Assembly (NCBI GenBank): GCA_905478335.1
Contig: CAJQIC010000026.1
Span: 54,088 to 118,087, forward strand
Direction: 5' to 3'
From: an uncultured Bacteroidia bacterium
GTDB taxonomy: Bacteria; Bacteroidota; Bacteroidia; NS11-12g; UBA9320
DNA: 64,000 nt
How positions within the stretch are numbered: the first letter of the stretch is position 1; every line of letters starts with the position of its first letter. Below the pieces are notes generated by a model. It saw nothing but the letters and a program-made list of their open reading frames with translations, was not told the DNA's origin and ran no database searches. Below, piece by piece: positions 20,901 through 29,117 of this stretch. The translations under genes and the position numbers were made by a program.

Positions 20901-23900
20901 TAAAAACTACTACGCGCTTTATTTCTATATGTTTGGGCATACGACACCCACCAACGAAGATTTTGCATCTGGTGGATATTCCATTGCATTTGACAAGCAA
21001 AACAGCAACCAGATTCAGACGGAATGGAATAATGGCAGATTAAATACGACCTCTTCGAATATCAATCTAGATAATGGTACTTGGCGCAAGGTTAAGATTG
21101 TGTACAACAACCAACGGTTTGACATATATATCGATAACAAGCTTTATCTTTCGTATACCGATGCGGGATCAAGGACGCAAGCAGGCTTCAAATTTGGGAT
21201 AGGAGCAAGAAGCTATTACTATAACGAGTACAGGGTTAGAAACTTCCATGTCTCGAAGAATAACCCAGAATTGGTGGTTGTTACGCCCACAAATGAAAGA
21301 ACGTATACCTACAATTGGAGCGACGCCAACGCAGACTCAAATCGATATATTTCTCCGGTAAAAACGGTGAAATTACAGGTGATTGACAAGTTTGGCTGTG
21401 CGAGTAATTACGACTCCATAACCGTAAATAAACATCCTACCAAAGACAGTTTGTTTACCTCGATAGAAAATATTTGTTCACTCTTAGATTCATTTCAGCT
21501 AACCAAGCCAGATTCATTAGGTTTTTACTTTGGGCATAGTGGCGTTGATAGCAGTGGTTTGGTTTTGGTCGATTCCACAAGCTTTGGTGCCAATACTGTT
21601 TACTTCTCTTTGCTTGATACAAACGGTTGTTTGGTTCTCGATACTGGATCCTTTGTAGTAGATTCAATCCCTGTTCTGATTTTTGATCCAGTAGATACTT
21701 TGTGTCAAAATGATACCGCGGTTCAAATAACATTGAACTATACGGATGGCTACTTCTATGGCGGTAGCTATGTGGACTCGGCTGGATGGTTTACACCAGG
21801 TTTAAGTTCACAGCGAATAAACAAAGTGTATTACCGAACCAATTCCACGGATTGTGAAGCCATTGATTCGATTGAAGTTTTTGTTGACTCGCTTCCAGAC
21901 GCAACGATACATGCTGCTGGGCCATTCTGTGAAAACGGAGGTATTCGGTCACTTTCAACTCAGAATTCAGGAGGTTTATTCGGTGTGACTTCTTATCTTG
22001 ATTCTGTCGGGAATTTTGATCCAAGAATTGCAATGACGGGCAGTCACGTGGTTGTGTATAGTTTGATTGATGGAAAGGGATGTACAACATCAGATTCCAT
22101 AAATATCACAGTTGATTCTATACCCAGCGCAGCGATTATTGCAGCAGGGCCATTCTGCGCAAATGAATCTGTGCAAACGATAACACCAAATAATGTCGGC
22201 GGACAGTTTTCCTCAACGACCTACATCGATACGATCGGTCAATTTAATCCAACCATAGCTGGCGCAGGTAGTCATACCATATATTATACCATTACAGATG
22301 GAAACGGCTGCACAAGCACGGATTCGGCAACAATTGTTGTCGATTCATTGCCCAATACAGCGTTTACAACGAATCCGCCGTACTGTGAAAATGGGGCAAT
22401 TGATACGTTGCACGCAACAGTAAACCCTGGAGGTAGATTTTATGGCGGAGCTTACGTGGATTCTGCTGGAGAGTTTAATCCATTTGTCGCCAAAAAAGGG
22501 AGCCACAAGGTGTTCTACACCTATACGGATGGTAACGGATGTTCTTCGGTGGATAGTGCTGTGATTCAAGTCGATACAATTACCCCGATCACCATAAATA
22601 CCGCAACACCTTATTGTCTTGATGACAGTATTCAATTGGCTACAGCTACGCCTAATTTCGGAGGATTTTTTAGCGGTGGAGGCTTCATAGATTCTACTGG
22701 AAACTTAGATCCATCGGTTGCCGGATATGGTAGTCACAATGTATACTTCACACAATCTAATGGGCTTAATTGCACAACCTATGCGTCAACTGTCATATTT
22801 GTAGACAGTTTGCCAGATGCGTCAATCAATTCCGTAAGTCCACGTTGTGAGAACGCGGGTGTCTTTTCCATAACCACCGTTACTTCTGGAGGTCGGTTTA
22901 CACCAACTTCTTATCTTGATTCAACTGGACAATTTAATCCAGGAATCGCTTTAGCGGGTTCTCATAAAATCTACTATACGGTTGTGAATAGCAATGGGTG
23001 TTTACGAACTGACTCGACGATTGTTGTTATTGACACCGTTCCTAATGCTTCGATAAATGCTGCCGGACCGTTTTGCGAAAATGCAGGCATTCAATCAATC
23101 ACCACCAACAATGCTGGAGGACGTTTTAGCGCAACCAGTTATCAAGATACCACAGGGCGTTTTGATCCAAATGCCGCACAAACAGGCAGCCATGTGATAT
23201 ATTATTCATTGACCGATGGTAATGGCTGTAGTAGTACAGATTCGGCTACGATTGTTGTAGACTCTATCCCTAATGCTACGATCAATGCTGCCGGACCGTT
23301 TTGTGAAAACGCAGGTATTCAAACCATCACAGCTGTCAATGCTGGAGGACAATTCAGCCCAACCACATATTTAGACACTAGCGGACGATTTGACCCAAGT
23401 GTGGCAAAAAGTGGAAGTCATAAAATTTATTATTCATTCGCTGACGGGAGCGGCTGTTCTAATAAGGATTCTGCCGTCATCATGGTAGACACCATACCTG
23501 ATGCATCTATCATAGCTGCCGGGCCGTATTGTGAAAATGCATCCATACAAACGATTACCGCCACTAATGTTGGAGGTCGGTTTACCCCAACGCTTTATCT
23601 GGACACTGCAGGGCAATTTCATCCTAGTATAGCCAAAAATGGAAGTCATACGATTTACTATACCTTCAGAGATGGGAATAATTGTGTAGCAAACGATTCT
23701 ATAACCATAGTGGTCGACTCTATCCCAGATGCATCTATCACTCCTGCTGGGCCGTATTGTGAAAACGGAGCTGTGGATACACTAAAAGCAGCGATAAATA
23801 TGGGTGGACGCTTTTATGGCGGAACCTATATAGATACGGCCGGTGTATTTAACCCATTTGACGCAAAAAAAGGAAATCATTTGGTATACTATTCGGTAAC

Positions 23901-26900
23901 AGATGGCAAGGGGTGTAGCGGATTGGACAGTATTTATATTCAGGTAGATTCAATAACGCCAGTTACGATTAACACCAACACACCATATTGTGCAAACGAT
24001 ACCATAGATCAGCTTACGTCTACACCAAATGCAGGCGGGTTTTACTCAGGTGGTACGTTTATAGATTCATCAGGCAAATTTGATCCAAGCATAGCGGGTG
24101 CAGGTTTTCATAACATATTCTTTACCCAAATTAACGGGTTGAATTGTTATACATATGCATCGACCGTTGTACAAGTTGATAGCATTCCAGATGCGTCGAT
24201 TAATGCGATAACACCTCAGTGCGAGAATGGCGGCATATTTAGCGCGACACCAGTCAATTCAGGTGGGCGGTTTATACCTACGACCTACCTTGATACAGCA
24301 GGACGATTTGATCCAGCCATCGCCAAAGCCGGAGTTCATAATGTAATATATCAACTGGATGATAGTAAAGGCTGCATCGGACGCGATACGATTGTGGCTG
24401 TGATAGATTCGGTACCAGATGCATCAATTGCTCAGGCTGGCCCATTTTGCGGAAATGCTGGCATTAAAACCTTAGCAGCACGGTATAATGCAGGAGGTAA
24501 ATTTGGACCTCTTCCTTACATGGATTCCGCAGGTAACTTTAATCCATTAATCGCAGCCTCAGGTACGCATAAAATATATTACACGTTTACCGATGGTAAA
24601 GGATGTACAGGGAATGATTCTTCGACTATTGTGGTAGATACCTTGCCTGCGGCTACAATTGTTCCTTCAGGACCATACTGTCAAAATGCTGGCAGGCAAA
24701 CCCTTTCAGCTGTTACGGCAGGAGGGAAGTTTACACCTTCTGCGTATTTAGATACAGCGGGTAATTTTAATCCAATGTTGGCAGGTGTAGGCCTATTCAA
24801 GGTGTATTATACCTTGGATGACGGCGCAGGGTGCACGAACACAGACAGTGTTAATATTGTTGTAGACTCAATACCAGATGCGTCAATCATTCCAATAGTA
24901 CCCCAATGTGAAAATGGAGGCGTGTTTACCATATCAGCGCTAAATAATGGTGGAAGATTTTCTCAAACAGCATACCTTGATACGGCTGGGGTTTTTGACC
25001 CGTCGATTGCCAAGTCAGGCAGTCACAAAGTATACTATTCTATTGTGGATGGTAATGGCTGCTCGAATACAGATTCAAGTATCGTTGTTATTGATAGCAT
25101 TCCAGACGCAAGTATTAATACCCCTATACCACAATGTCAGAATGGAGGTTTGTTTACCGTGACCGCTAATAATATTGGTGGACGATTTACACCTACCGCC
25201 TACCTTGATACCACAGGACAATTTAATCCAGCCATAGCCATGCGAGGGAGTCATAAAATCTACTATTCCTTTGTGGATGGCAATGGTTGCTCCAATACAG
25301 ATTCAACATTGGTAATAATTGATTCAATTCCTGACGCAGGTATTACTCCGGTATCACCACAGTGCGAAAATGGAAGCGTGTTTAACCTTTCGCCGATTAA
25401 TAGTGGTGGTAGGTTTGCACCAACCAATTACATAGATACGACAGGACGATTTGATCCAGCGCTCGCAGGGAGTGGAAACCACAAAATTTATTATTCCTTT
25501 ACGGATGGTAATGGTTGCTCCAACACCGATTCGGTGGTAGTGATTATTGATACAATCCCAGACGCCTCAATAACGCCATCTGGTCCGTTTTGTGCCAATG
25601 CAGGAATCCAGACGATAACTCCTGTTATCAATGTTGGAGGAGGTTTTAACTCAACGGGATATTTGACAACTGCTGGCGTCTTTGATCCTCAATTAGCAAC
25701 GGTGGGCACGCATAAGTTACTCTACACATTTACAGATGGAAACGGGTGTTCAAACACGGATTCGACAAGTATTCGTGTTGATTCTATTCCAGATGCCAGC
25801 ATCAATGCCTCGATGCCACAATGCGAGAATACATCAATTTTTACAATCACCGCAGCTGTAAACCCGAGTGGGCGATTTACACCTACGGCCTATCTTGATA
25901 CAGCAGGACGATTTGACCCAAGCATCGCGCAAGCGGGCAACCATAAGGTTTATTATTCCTTTACAGACGGCAATGGCTGTTCGAACATGGATTCCATAGA
26001 CATAACCATTGAGGCAATCTCGGATGCTGGATTGCCAGCTGTAGGCCCACTTTGTCAGAACGTAGCTGCAACGCAAATCAATCCAATTACATCTGGAGGA
26101 AGTTTTAGTGGCGGGGCCTATGTCAATTTGACCGGACTGTTTGATCCGAGTTGGGCTGCTATAGGCGCAAACAAGGTGGTGCATACCTTAACCAATTCAG
26201 CAGGATGTACTTCTTCAGACTCTATTGATATTGAAGTACTGGCCATTCCAACCAATACCATATTGCTTAATCCACATGAGGGTTGTGAACCTTTGGGTGT
26301 TTTTGTTTCAAGCGAACGTGCAGGAGGTGAGGATAGCGTGGTTTGGTTTGTCAATGGCGAACGAATAACCGATAAATACAATTTCTTTGGAACGTATAAT
26401 CGTGGGATGTATCAGGTACGATTTAATGTTTACGGGTTAAATGGATGTAACATACAACTGGATACGTCATTTGAAGTCTTCCCCAAACCGGTAGCCGATT
26501 TTACGTACACACCAACGGAAATTTATATATCAGATCCGGATGTCCAGTTTACAGATAAATCCACGGCCAATGTTGTGGCATGGAACTGGGATTTTGGCGA
26601 TACGCAGCTCAGTAGTTTGGAAAACCCGAATCACGTGTATGCGGATGCAGGAGAGTACCTAGTGACGCTGTTTGTGACTAGTGATCAAGGTTGCTTAGAT
26701 ACAGCAGAACAAACCTTGATAATCAAAGATGAGATATTGTTGTTCATCCCAAATGCAATCAGTCCAAACAATGATGGTGTTAACGATGTTTTTAAGGTTG
26801 TTGGATTGGGTTATACCAATATCGACATTACCATTTATAACCGCTGGGGTGAGCAGATTTACAAGTCTGATGATTTCAAACAATGGGATGGGACGTATAA

Positions 26901-27003
26901 AGGCGAAAAAGTGCAAATGGGCGCTTACGTGTATATCATGAACATAGTCGACAATCGTGGTCGGAAGTATCATGAATCAGGAGAGATACAGGTAGTACGT
27001 TAG
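14959..27003 (+). CDS. Giant (4014-residue) T9SS type B repeat surface protein
   Basis: The protein begins with a Sec signal (ISLFVLCLTLGCLSATAQ). About residues 35-1560 hold several Tyr/Cys-rich ~180-200-residue modules with motifs like AYDFGDQTVGKLG and W..F, resembling PPC-type beta domains. A PKD domain starts near 1570 (PNAAFYYNTGCPENVINF). Two carbohydrate-binding-like domains follow: a galactose-binding/FBA-like one (NPSFEEDVTTLGW, about 1710-1870) and an L-type lectin-like one (about 1918-2114). Residues 2235-3760 are twenty ~76-residue repeats; then come a PKD domain (about 3843) and a CHU_C type B T9SS sorting domain (LFIPNAISPNNDGVNDVFKV, from ~3928). Architecture resembles SprB-type adhesins used in gliding or attachment. 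It stands alone; regulation is not evident. Confidence 0.92.
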   Translation: MPRFAALRRRISLFVLCLTLGCLSATAQKPSNDSCQSVIDIPLGAGGFTIGTFQSDSISVDSATIQVGEFFHSSLISSGNDKKSIWYRFYIPARRGVNIELKQNANAIATKDVGFTTYLANTCIPTSTDATNAKLTTLNQFGSSFHPCMDPGWYMVQVSAKARAMGKVYLEITTNFPHEYPAVVNAEYDDQDSAYDFGDQTVGKLGSQSKYIDYELGCYTINDSLEFYPDLGSNYLAYNQSAWFVFKSNQDHDNTQLKWQHVSGCATTDTMAYRLFKGDCRGGGSLTLLDSSFSDWAAANTCYTNCSEIVRDYKCLFDSGEVYSIQLLYHKDDIKNMRFTIADQTAAFDSSNNRPTTAFARTVGTISGNNALNVGFGCGSYIKDNKCSNANTDPITIGGFTYNLAQWLDFELDQQSRLSMQFTYGSNGNYKRYQNLAFRLFKDTVTSSCGDIDTSSMLIAQSGNGTYFLDCLEPGKYTIQLLGTDSIRDYSSWPCSGSMHLGGDYRLFLNQSELPVANRFALTNSGEGDSLNNLNDLPNFTTITGQLDTVSCNDAIRPLEVCDTIHRKAMYRSFKIGDANNDGTADSGMLYMSNWQRGYRGYPYYDYNSWHRLYRGNAISLRASQSVSSYPDSLQGLSAMHNCLAQSSTAASACLEPGEYTLVSFFDDDVIGYTEQPRFQFYSAKRKFNTYTKAEFLDSIVGYGTTTGELDSFTCKTNPDTIDGITCGKRNAYHVFYLDSQMVTTINIGYYPYYYGQCKFSLFSGDIRNGKSGLQLYQDGLDWSCTGYTRTTSDCKPLVAGWYTVVVSNDRDISYDSTNRVANADHRWLFTYPHRVIVTTRASAIVAPKYYRPSKAAFIDSLVNNNQPLSYDSNYSSIAGTHLNLAKFQFPTETLECDLDTPLNHHPKSTLCDTNTTDIVYYTFNLAKDAFVRIWGNVSGGTWDMKLFDFDVRKDSAKLGTATPVQDCNYSANHLEFCNLQSGTYSIVYYCKRAAGSRASVNPVMHIDSVAYSRFDNAYNAYDFGKIPGGGKFYDGKVGDVHPSDTVLPASHDMITCRTGAQRTDPTGMSCYNHVSPYVYSKDSNAGVYLYDSTYYRYTDNTTYYPWSYPARRNLWYTFVVEGRGNVTVDLKGNVSNLLYQHTNSMRFSIYESDEDGTLSFANLKSSGKVDSTYTDGLTFVDKDYYYCYYGSDLSATFQISSCEKSQARRYYVLVETSNYYNNNALPNVNHNVWLEIKYDSLNIPDTEFDFYSSANQVNDKYGNNTVFAPETLYVGDSTYFAGATLDSTDYSRTYPYSSCSDPATAGTVWYEFDVDSTGYLYYNYVFSYLSGTTVLKNKGYDQNRIRVYKSIVDGDSLAGLEYVPRITTSGTYYSLMGNSYSNYICVNPGKYYIQINRCSQHACSDYVYPQLVFNYHTGDFCETALPLQLDTIAQTSFRLLVNCHTIGTDFGEDGSDMGCLYGPKDYKSSWFVVDYTDTTKVDLEFKLGEYTDATAGEIRYRTFYGNCKSLTSGPCNNNALTTFTLDCIRKGTYYVQVVTPADAKGEIELSAEAKENTDTTCNPVDIFQPNAAFYYNTGCPENVINFVNTSSRGDSIRYFWDFGYNGLKDTAINPTVVYPASNQEQQFTVKLVVEQIAHGSKDSIAIVIDVPFAPSVEVLNNDTNLCLGDSVTLTGTISHGDGVWSTGDSTSSITVKTTGMYFYEMQDKPQLLLNPSFEEDVTTLGWTASAGTWTRTGSYGPRDSTYVGFGSHSTASATGVLEIYQDIDVTADSAEIDSGVAKTSFTGYIVGHNSYEDEGQVIVRYLDASNNLLGIYQSGLKNYGASWSYLEHSRTTPKNTRKIRVVVQTNKVNTTTKTSYAFFDHFTLKMRSACEYKDSVYVQVNPYPKLDLPSDTTICPTDSLFVAPNITYDNPYVVQDSMNKVLSGELKNAATHTASNGYVNLTSNTVNAENGQIEWEDSTLSIRDSFTVCFDYYSSGKNYYALYFYMFGHTTPTNEDFASGGYSIAFDKQNSNQIQTEWNNGRLNTTSSNINLDNGTWRKVKIVYNNQRFDIYIDNKLYLSYTDAGSRTQAGFKFGIGARSYYYNEYRVRNFHVSKNNPELVVVTPTNERTYTYNWSDANADSNRYISPVKTVKLQVIDKFGCASNYDSITVNKHPTKDSLFTSIENICSLLDSFQLTKPDSLGFYFGHSGVDSSGLVLVDSTSFGANTVYFSLLDTNGCLVLDTGSFVVDSIPVLIFDPVDTLCQNDTAVQITLNYTDGYFYGGSYVDSAGWFTPGLSSQRINKVYYRTNSTDCEAIDSIEVFVDSLPDATIHAAGPFCENGGIRSLSTQNSGGLFGVTSYLDSVGNFDPRIAMTGSHVVVYSLIDGKGCTTSDSINITVDSIPSAAIIAAGPFCANESVQTITPNNVGGQFSSTTYIDTIGQFNPTIAGAGSHTIYYTITDGNGCTSTDSATIVVDSLPNTAFTTNPPYCENGAIDTLHATVNPGGRFYGGAYVDSAGEFNPFVAKKGSHKVFYTYTDGNGCSSVDSAVIQVDTITPITINTATPYCLDDSIQLATATPNFGGFFSGGGFIDSTGNLDPSVAGYGSHNVYFTQSNGLNCTTYASTVIFVDSLPDASINSVSPRCENAGVFSITTVTSGGRFTPTSYLDSTGQFNPGIALAGSHKIYYTVVNSNGCLRTDSTIVVIDTVPNASINAAGPFCENAGIQSITTNNAGGRFSATSYQDTTGRFDPNAAQTGSHVIYYSLTDGNGCSSTDSATIVVDSIPNATINAAGPFCENAGIQTITAVNAGGQFSPTTYLDTSGRFDPSVAKSGSHKIYYSFADGSGCSNKDSAVIMVDTIPDASIIAAGPYCENASIQTITATNVGGRFTPTLYLDTAGQFHPSIAKNGSHTIYYTFRDGNNCVANDSITIVVDSIPDASITPAGPYCENGAVDTLKAAINMGGRFYGGTYIDTAGVFNPFDAKKGNHLVYYSVTDGKGCSGLDSIYIQVDSITPVTINTNTPYCANDTIDQLTSTPNAGGFYSGGTFIDSSGKFDPSIAGAGFHNIFFTQINGLNCYTYASTVVQVDSIPDASINAITPQCENGGIFSATPVNSGGRFIPTTYLDTAGRFDPAIAKAGVHNVIYQLDDSKGCIGRDTIVAVIDSVPDASIAQAGPFCGNAGIKTLAARYNAGGKFGPLPYMDSAGNFNPLIAASGTHKIYYTFTDGKGCTGNDSSTIVVDTLPAATIVPSGPYCQNAGRQTLSAVTAGGKFTPSAYLDTAGNFNPMLAGVGLFKVYYTLDDGAGCTNTDSVNIVVDSIPDASIIPIVPQCENGGVFTISALNNGGRFSQTAYLDTAGVFDPSIAKSGSHKVYYSIVDGNGCSNTDSSIVVIDSIPDASINTPIPQCQNGGLFTVTANNIGGRFTPTAYLDTTGQFNPAIAMRGSHKIYYSFVDGNGCSNTDSTLVIIDSIPDAGITPVSPQCENGSVFNLSPINSGGRFAPTNYIDTTGRFDPALAGSGNHKIYYSFTDGNGCSNTDSVVVIIDTIPDASITPSGPFCANAGIQTITPVINVGGGFNSTGYLTTAGVFDPQLATVGTHKLLYTFTDGNGCSNTDSTSIRVDSIPDASINASMPQCENTSIFTITAAVNPSGRFTPTAYLDTAGRFDPSIAQAGNHKVYYSFTDGNGCSNMDSIDITIEAISDAGLPAVGPLCQNVAATQINPITSGGSFSGGAYVNLTGLFDPSWAAIGANKVVHTLTNSAGCTSSDSIDIEVLAIPTNTILLNPHEGCEPLGVFVSSERAGGEDSVVWFVNGERITDKYNFFGTYNRGMYQVRFNVYGLNGCNIQLDTSFEVFPKPVADFTYTPTEIYISDPDVQFTDKSTANVVAWNWDFGDTQLSSLENPNHVYADAGEYLVTLFVTSDQGCLDTAEQTLIIKDEILLFIPNAISPNNDGVNDVFKVVGLGYTNIDITIYNRWGEQIYKSDDFKQWDGTYKGEKVQMGAYVYIMNIVDNRGRKYHESGEIQVVR
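21661..26238 (+). repeat. Twenty in-frame tandem repeats of ~228 bp (76-77 residues)
   Basis: Units start at D-S/T-I-P-D-A-S-I and end at T-D-S-x-x-I-V-V. Each has a conserved core P-x-C-E-N-A-G, G-G-R-F, Y-L-D-T-A-G-x-F-x-P, G-S-H-K-I-Y-Y and D-G-N-G-C, so most units carry two cysteines that could form one disulfide. A more degenerate unit precedes the array (about 21430-21660). Units 4-6 resemble units 10-12 more than their neighbours (variants with FYGG, D-x-ITP and LNC-x-TYAST), pointing to block duplication of six units. Confidence 0.92.
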
Positions 27004-27065
27004 CTTTATACGCTAGAATTTCATAGCAGTTATTGGTGATTTTTTTAAAATAAAATGCCTTTTAA

Positions 27066-27596
27066 ATGAAATATTTAGTACTACTAGGCCTTATGCTGGG
27101 CAACACAAGCAAGCATATCGTATTTGATTTTGATAAAAACACAACCATCGACAAATGGATAATCGTTGATGATGTTGTCATGGGTGGAAAGTCATCCGGA
27201 ACCTTTGCCATCAATAAAGATGGCCATGGTGTGTTTCAAGGAGATGTGTCTTTAGAAAACAATGGTGGGTTCTCTTCTGTGCGCTACAGATTTGAAAAAA
27301 TCCAGATTGGTGGTGCAACAAAGGTATATATCAAGCTGAAGGGCGACGGCAAGAAATATCAATTTAGAGTGAAGTCCAATACTGGCGACTATTATTCATA
27401 CATAACGTCTTTCAGTACCAACGGTAGTTGGCAAGAGATAGAATTAAAATTAAAGGATATGTACCCTTCGTTTCTTGGCAGGAGGCTTAACAGTCCCAAC
27501 TTTTCGAACGATTATATTGAAGAGGTGGCGTTGCTCATTGGAAACAAAAAGCAAGAAAGCTTCAAGATATTGTTAGATAAGATTGAATTGCGTTGA
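27066..27596 (+). CDS. CIA30 family protein (NADH:ubiquinone oxidoreductase intermediate-associated-like)
   Basis: The 176-residue protein shows the CIA30 pattern: W.IVDDVVMGGKSSG near residue 35, then a GDVSLENNGGFSSVR segment and the repeated beta-strands of a galactose-binding-like fold, closing with VALLIGNKKQESFKILLDKI. CIA30 in mitochondria assists complex I assembly, but the bacterial members are of unknown role. A weak N-terminal hydrophobic stretch (MKYLVLLGLMLGNTS) may be a signal peptide. It starts 62 bases after the giant gene. The family call is good, the function open. Confidence 0.88.
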   Translation: MKYLVLLGLMLGNTSKHIVFDFDKNTTIDKWIIVDDVVMGGKSSGTFAINKDGHGVFQGDVSLENNGGFSSVRYRFEKIQIGGATKVYIKLKGDGKKYQFRVKSNTGDYYSYITSFSTNGSWQEIELKLKDMYPSFLGRRLNSPNFSNDYIEEVALLIGNKKQESFKILLDKIELR

Positions 27597-27681
27597 AACC
27601 TGACTGCAGCACAGTATGTAAGCAAAAGGGTATTATTGCTCAGCGTTTACTGATGAATACAAAATCAAAATATTCCTTTTT

Positions 27682-28878
27682 ATGAAAGCAACTAAGCATA
27701 CCGTGACGATAAGACTATGTGTTTTTGCACTTACGTCATTAATTTTCAATGGCCTAAGCGCACAAACGGGTGATACCGTTGATATGTATTATTACAAGAA
27801 TTCGCTTTATAACCACTTAGAAACGGGAAACAGCGAGGCAACAGCAAGTACAAACGTTGGCAATTGGATAGCTCGATTTACTGAAACGACCAACAATCCC
27901 AAAGTTGCTACTTTAGGTTCAGTATTTGGATTTTTCCCCCAATGGAGTGTGCCGCCTAAAGCACATAACTTCCATTCAGAAATATCAACACCGCACATGC
28001 AGAAATGGACCGCTTCTTGGGATGGTGTGAAGGAAATTGATTTGCTCGGCTTTGTTCCTGACAATTTCGATGGTCAGGCGTTTGATCCCTCAGATACGAC
28101 AAATATGGGACAGGCGTACGTCACTAAACTGCTCTATCTAATTGATGAGTGGGCAACAAATGCACCAAATGCCAGCAGACGTTATGTGGTGTATGCAGGT
28201 TGGCCAGCATTAAACCGATATGGAGGGACAAATGATGATCCAAGCACCTTGACGGCCACGGCAATTGCGAACTGGCATACATATGGGCTCGGTGATTATC
28301 AAGACTGGATGGAGTTGCTGGTAACGCAGCTTCAAGCAGCAAGGCCAAATCTCGATATACGGTTGCACAACATCAGTAAAGCAGTATTGATGTGTCACCA
28401 GAATACAGCAGTTAAAAACATTCGACCTGAACTGTTATTCGAAGACTTGGCTCCTCATGGCCGGTCTACTTGGTATTTTATGGCGGCGGTTGCAGAGTAC
28501 ATCGAAGTGTTCGGAGAAAAACCACCTACAAATTTTGAGTTTAAAGCGGAATGGGGTGTCGACTCTACAGTAACCTCAAATTATCAAACCATAGTAGACT
28601 ATATATGGATGGTTACTAAAGGAAGTGTATCGATAGAACCACTTAATGTTTATGGTCAAGATCAATTATTACTCTACCCAAATCCTGCAGTATCTACTGT
28701 TCAGATTCAGACAAATCTCGTGGAGTTCAACCTTGCCATATTTGATGCAATGGGACGGTCTGTTGTCAATCAAAAAGACAAAAAGACAATTGATACACGT
28801 GACTTAACAACTGGCACTTATTATGTTGAGTTAATAGGAAAAACGAAGCGTCAACATGCTGTGCTGTTGGTTGAGTAG
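27682..28878 (+). CDS. Secreted T9SS type A protein, possibly SGNH-hydrolase-related
   Basis: The 398-residue protein has a signal peptide (VFALTSLIFNGLSAQ) and a type A T9SS tail (LLLYPNPAVSTVQIQ ... LTTGTYYVELIGK) from about residue 325. The middle part has the overall look of a divergent SGNH/GDSL-like family: an early YKNSLYNHLETGNSE block where active members would have G-H-S-L, and a late DLAPHGRSTWYFMAAVAEY block where they have an Asp/His pair. The His in APHGRS may be retained, but the canonical serine context is altered. The gene ends 2 bases before a remnant of an AraC-type regulator. Function is an inference of low confidence; export is well supported. Confidence 0.75.
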   Translation: MKATKHTVTIRLCVFALTSLIFNGLSAQTGDTVDMYYYKNSLYNHLETGNSEATASTNVGNWIARFTETTNNPKVATLGSVFGFFPQWSVPPKAHNFHSEISTPHMQKWTASWDGVKEIDLLGFVPDNFDGQAFDPSDTTNMGQAYVTKLLYLIDEWATNAPNASRRYVVYAGWPALNRYGGTNDDPSTLTATAIANWHTYGLGDYQDWMELLVTQLQAARPNLDIRLHNISKAVLMCHQNTAVKNIRPELLFEDLAPHGRSTWYFMAAVAEYIEVFGEKPPTNFEFKAEWGVDSTVTSNYQTIVDYIWMVTKGSVSIEPLNVYGQDQLLLYPNPAVSTVQIQTNLVEFNLAIFDAMGRSVVNQKDKKTIDTRDLTTGTYYVELIGKTKRQHAVLLVE

Positions 28879-28880
28879 TC

Positions 28881-29051
28881 AGATATTGTAAGGAAAAGAA
28901 ACTAGAGTCTACCACTAAAACCATACTTGAGGTGATGTACGATATTGGCTATAACGATGAAAATGCCTTTAGATCTACTTTTAGAAAGTATTCAGGATTG
29001 TCTCCGAAACAATATCAACGTAAGTACAACATTGAAATGGCTTATGCGTAA
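28881..29051 (+). pseudogene. Remnant of an AraC-family (GlxA-like) regulator, C-terminal HTH only
   Basis: This frame, closed upstream by TGA and without its own start, reads EKKLESTTKTILEVMYDIGY then NDENAFRSTFRKYSGLSPKQ and ends in YNIEMAYA before TAA at 29049-29051. That is the second helix-turn-helix of AraC/XylS-type regulators (G-Y-x-D ... F-R-x-x-F-x-x-x-x-G-x-S-P-x-x-Y). The N-terminal roughly 250 residues are missing: the upstream gene ends at 28878. It is a truncated relic left by deletion or rearrangement. Confidence 0.8.
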
Positions 29052-29117
29052 CGCGCTCAATACATACATCATTGGGTTTGTGTGAAAATTGAGATTCTTA
29101 CTATATTGTAAGCTCAA

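Noticed and set aside
21661..26238. CRISPR array or non-coding tandem repeat
   Set aside because: Period of about 228 bases in one open frame with conserved protein motifs; it is a coding repeat.
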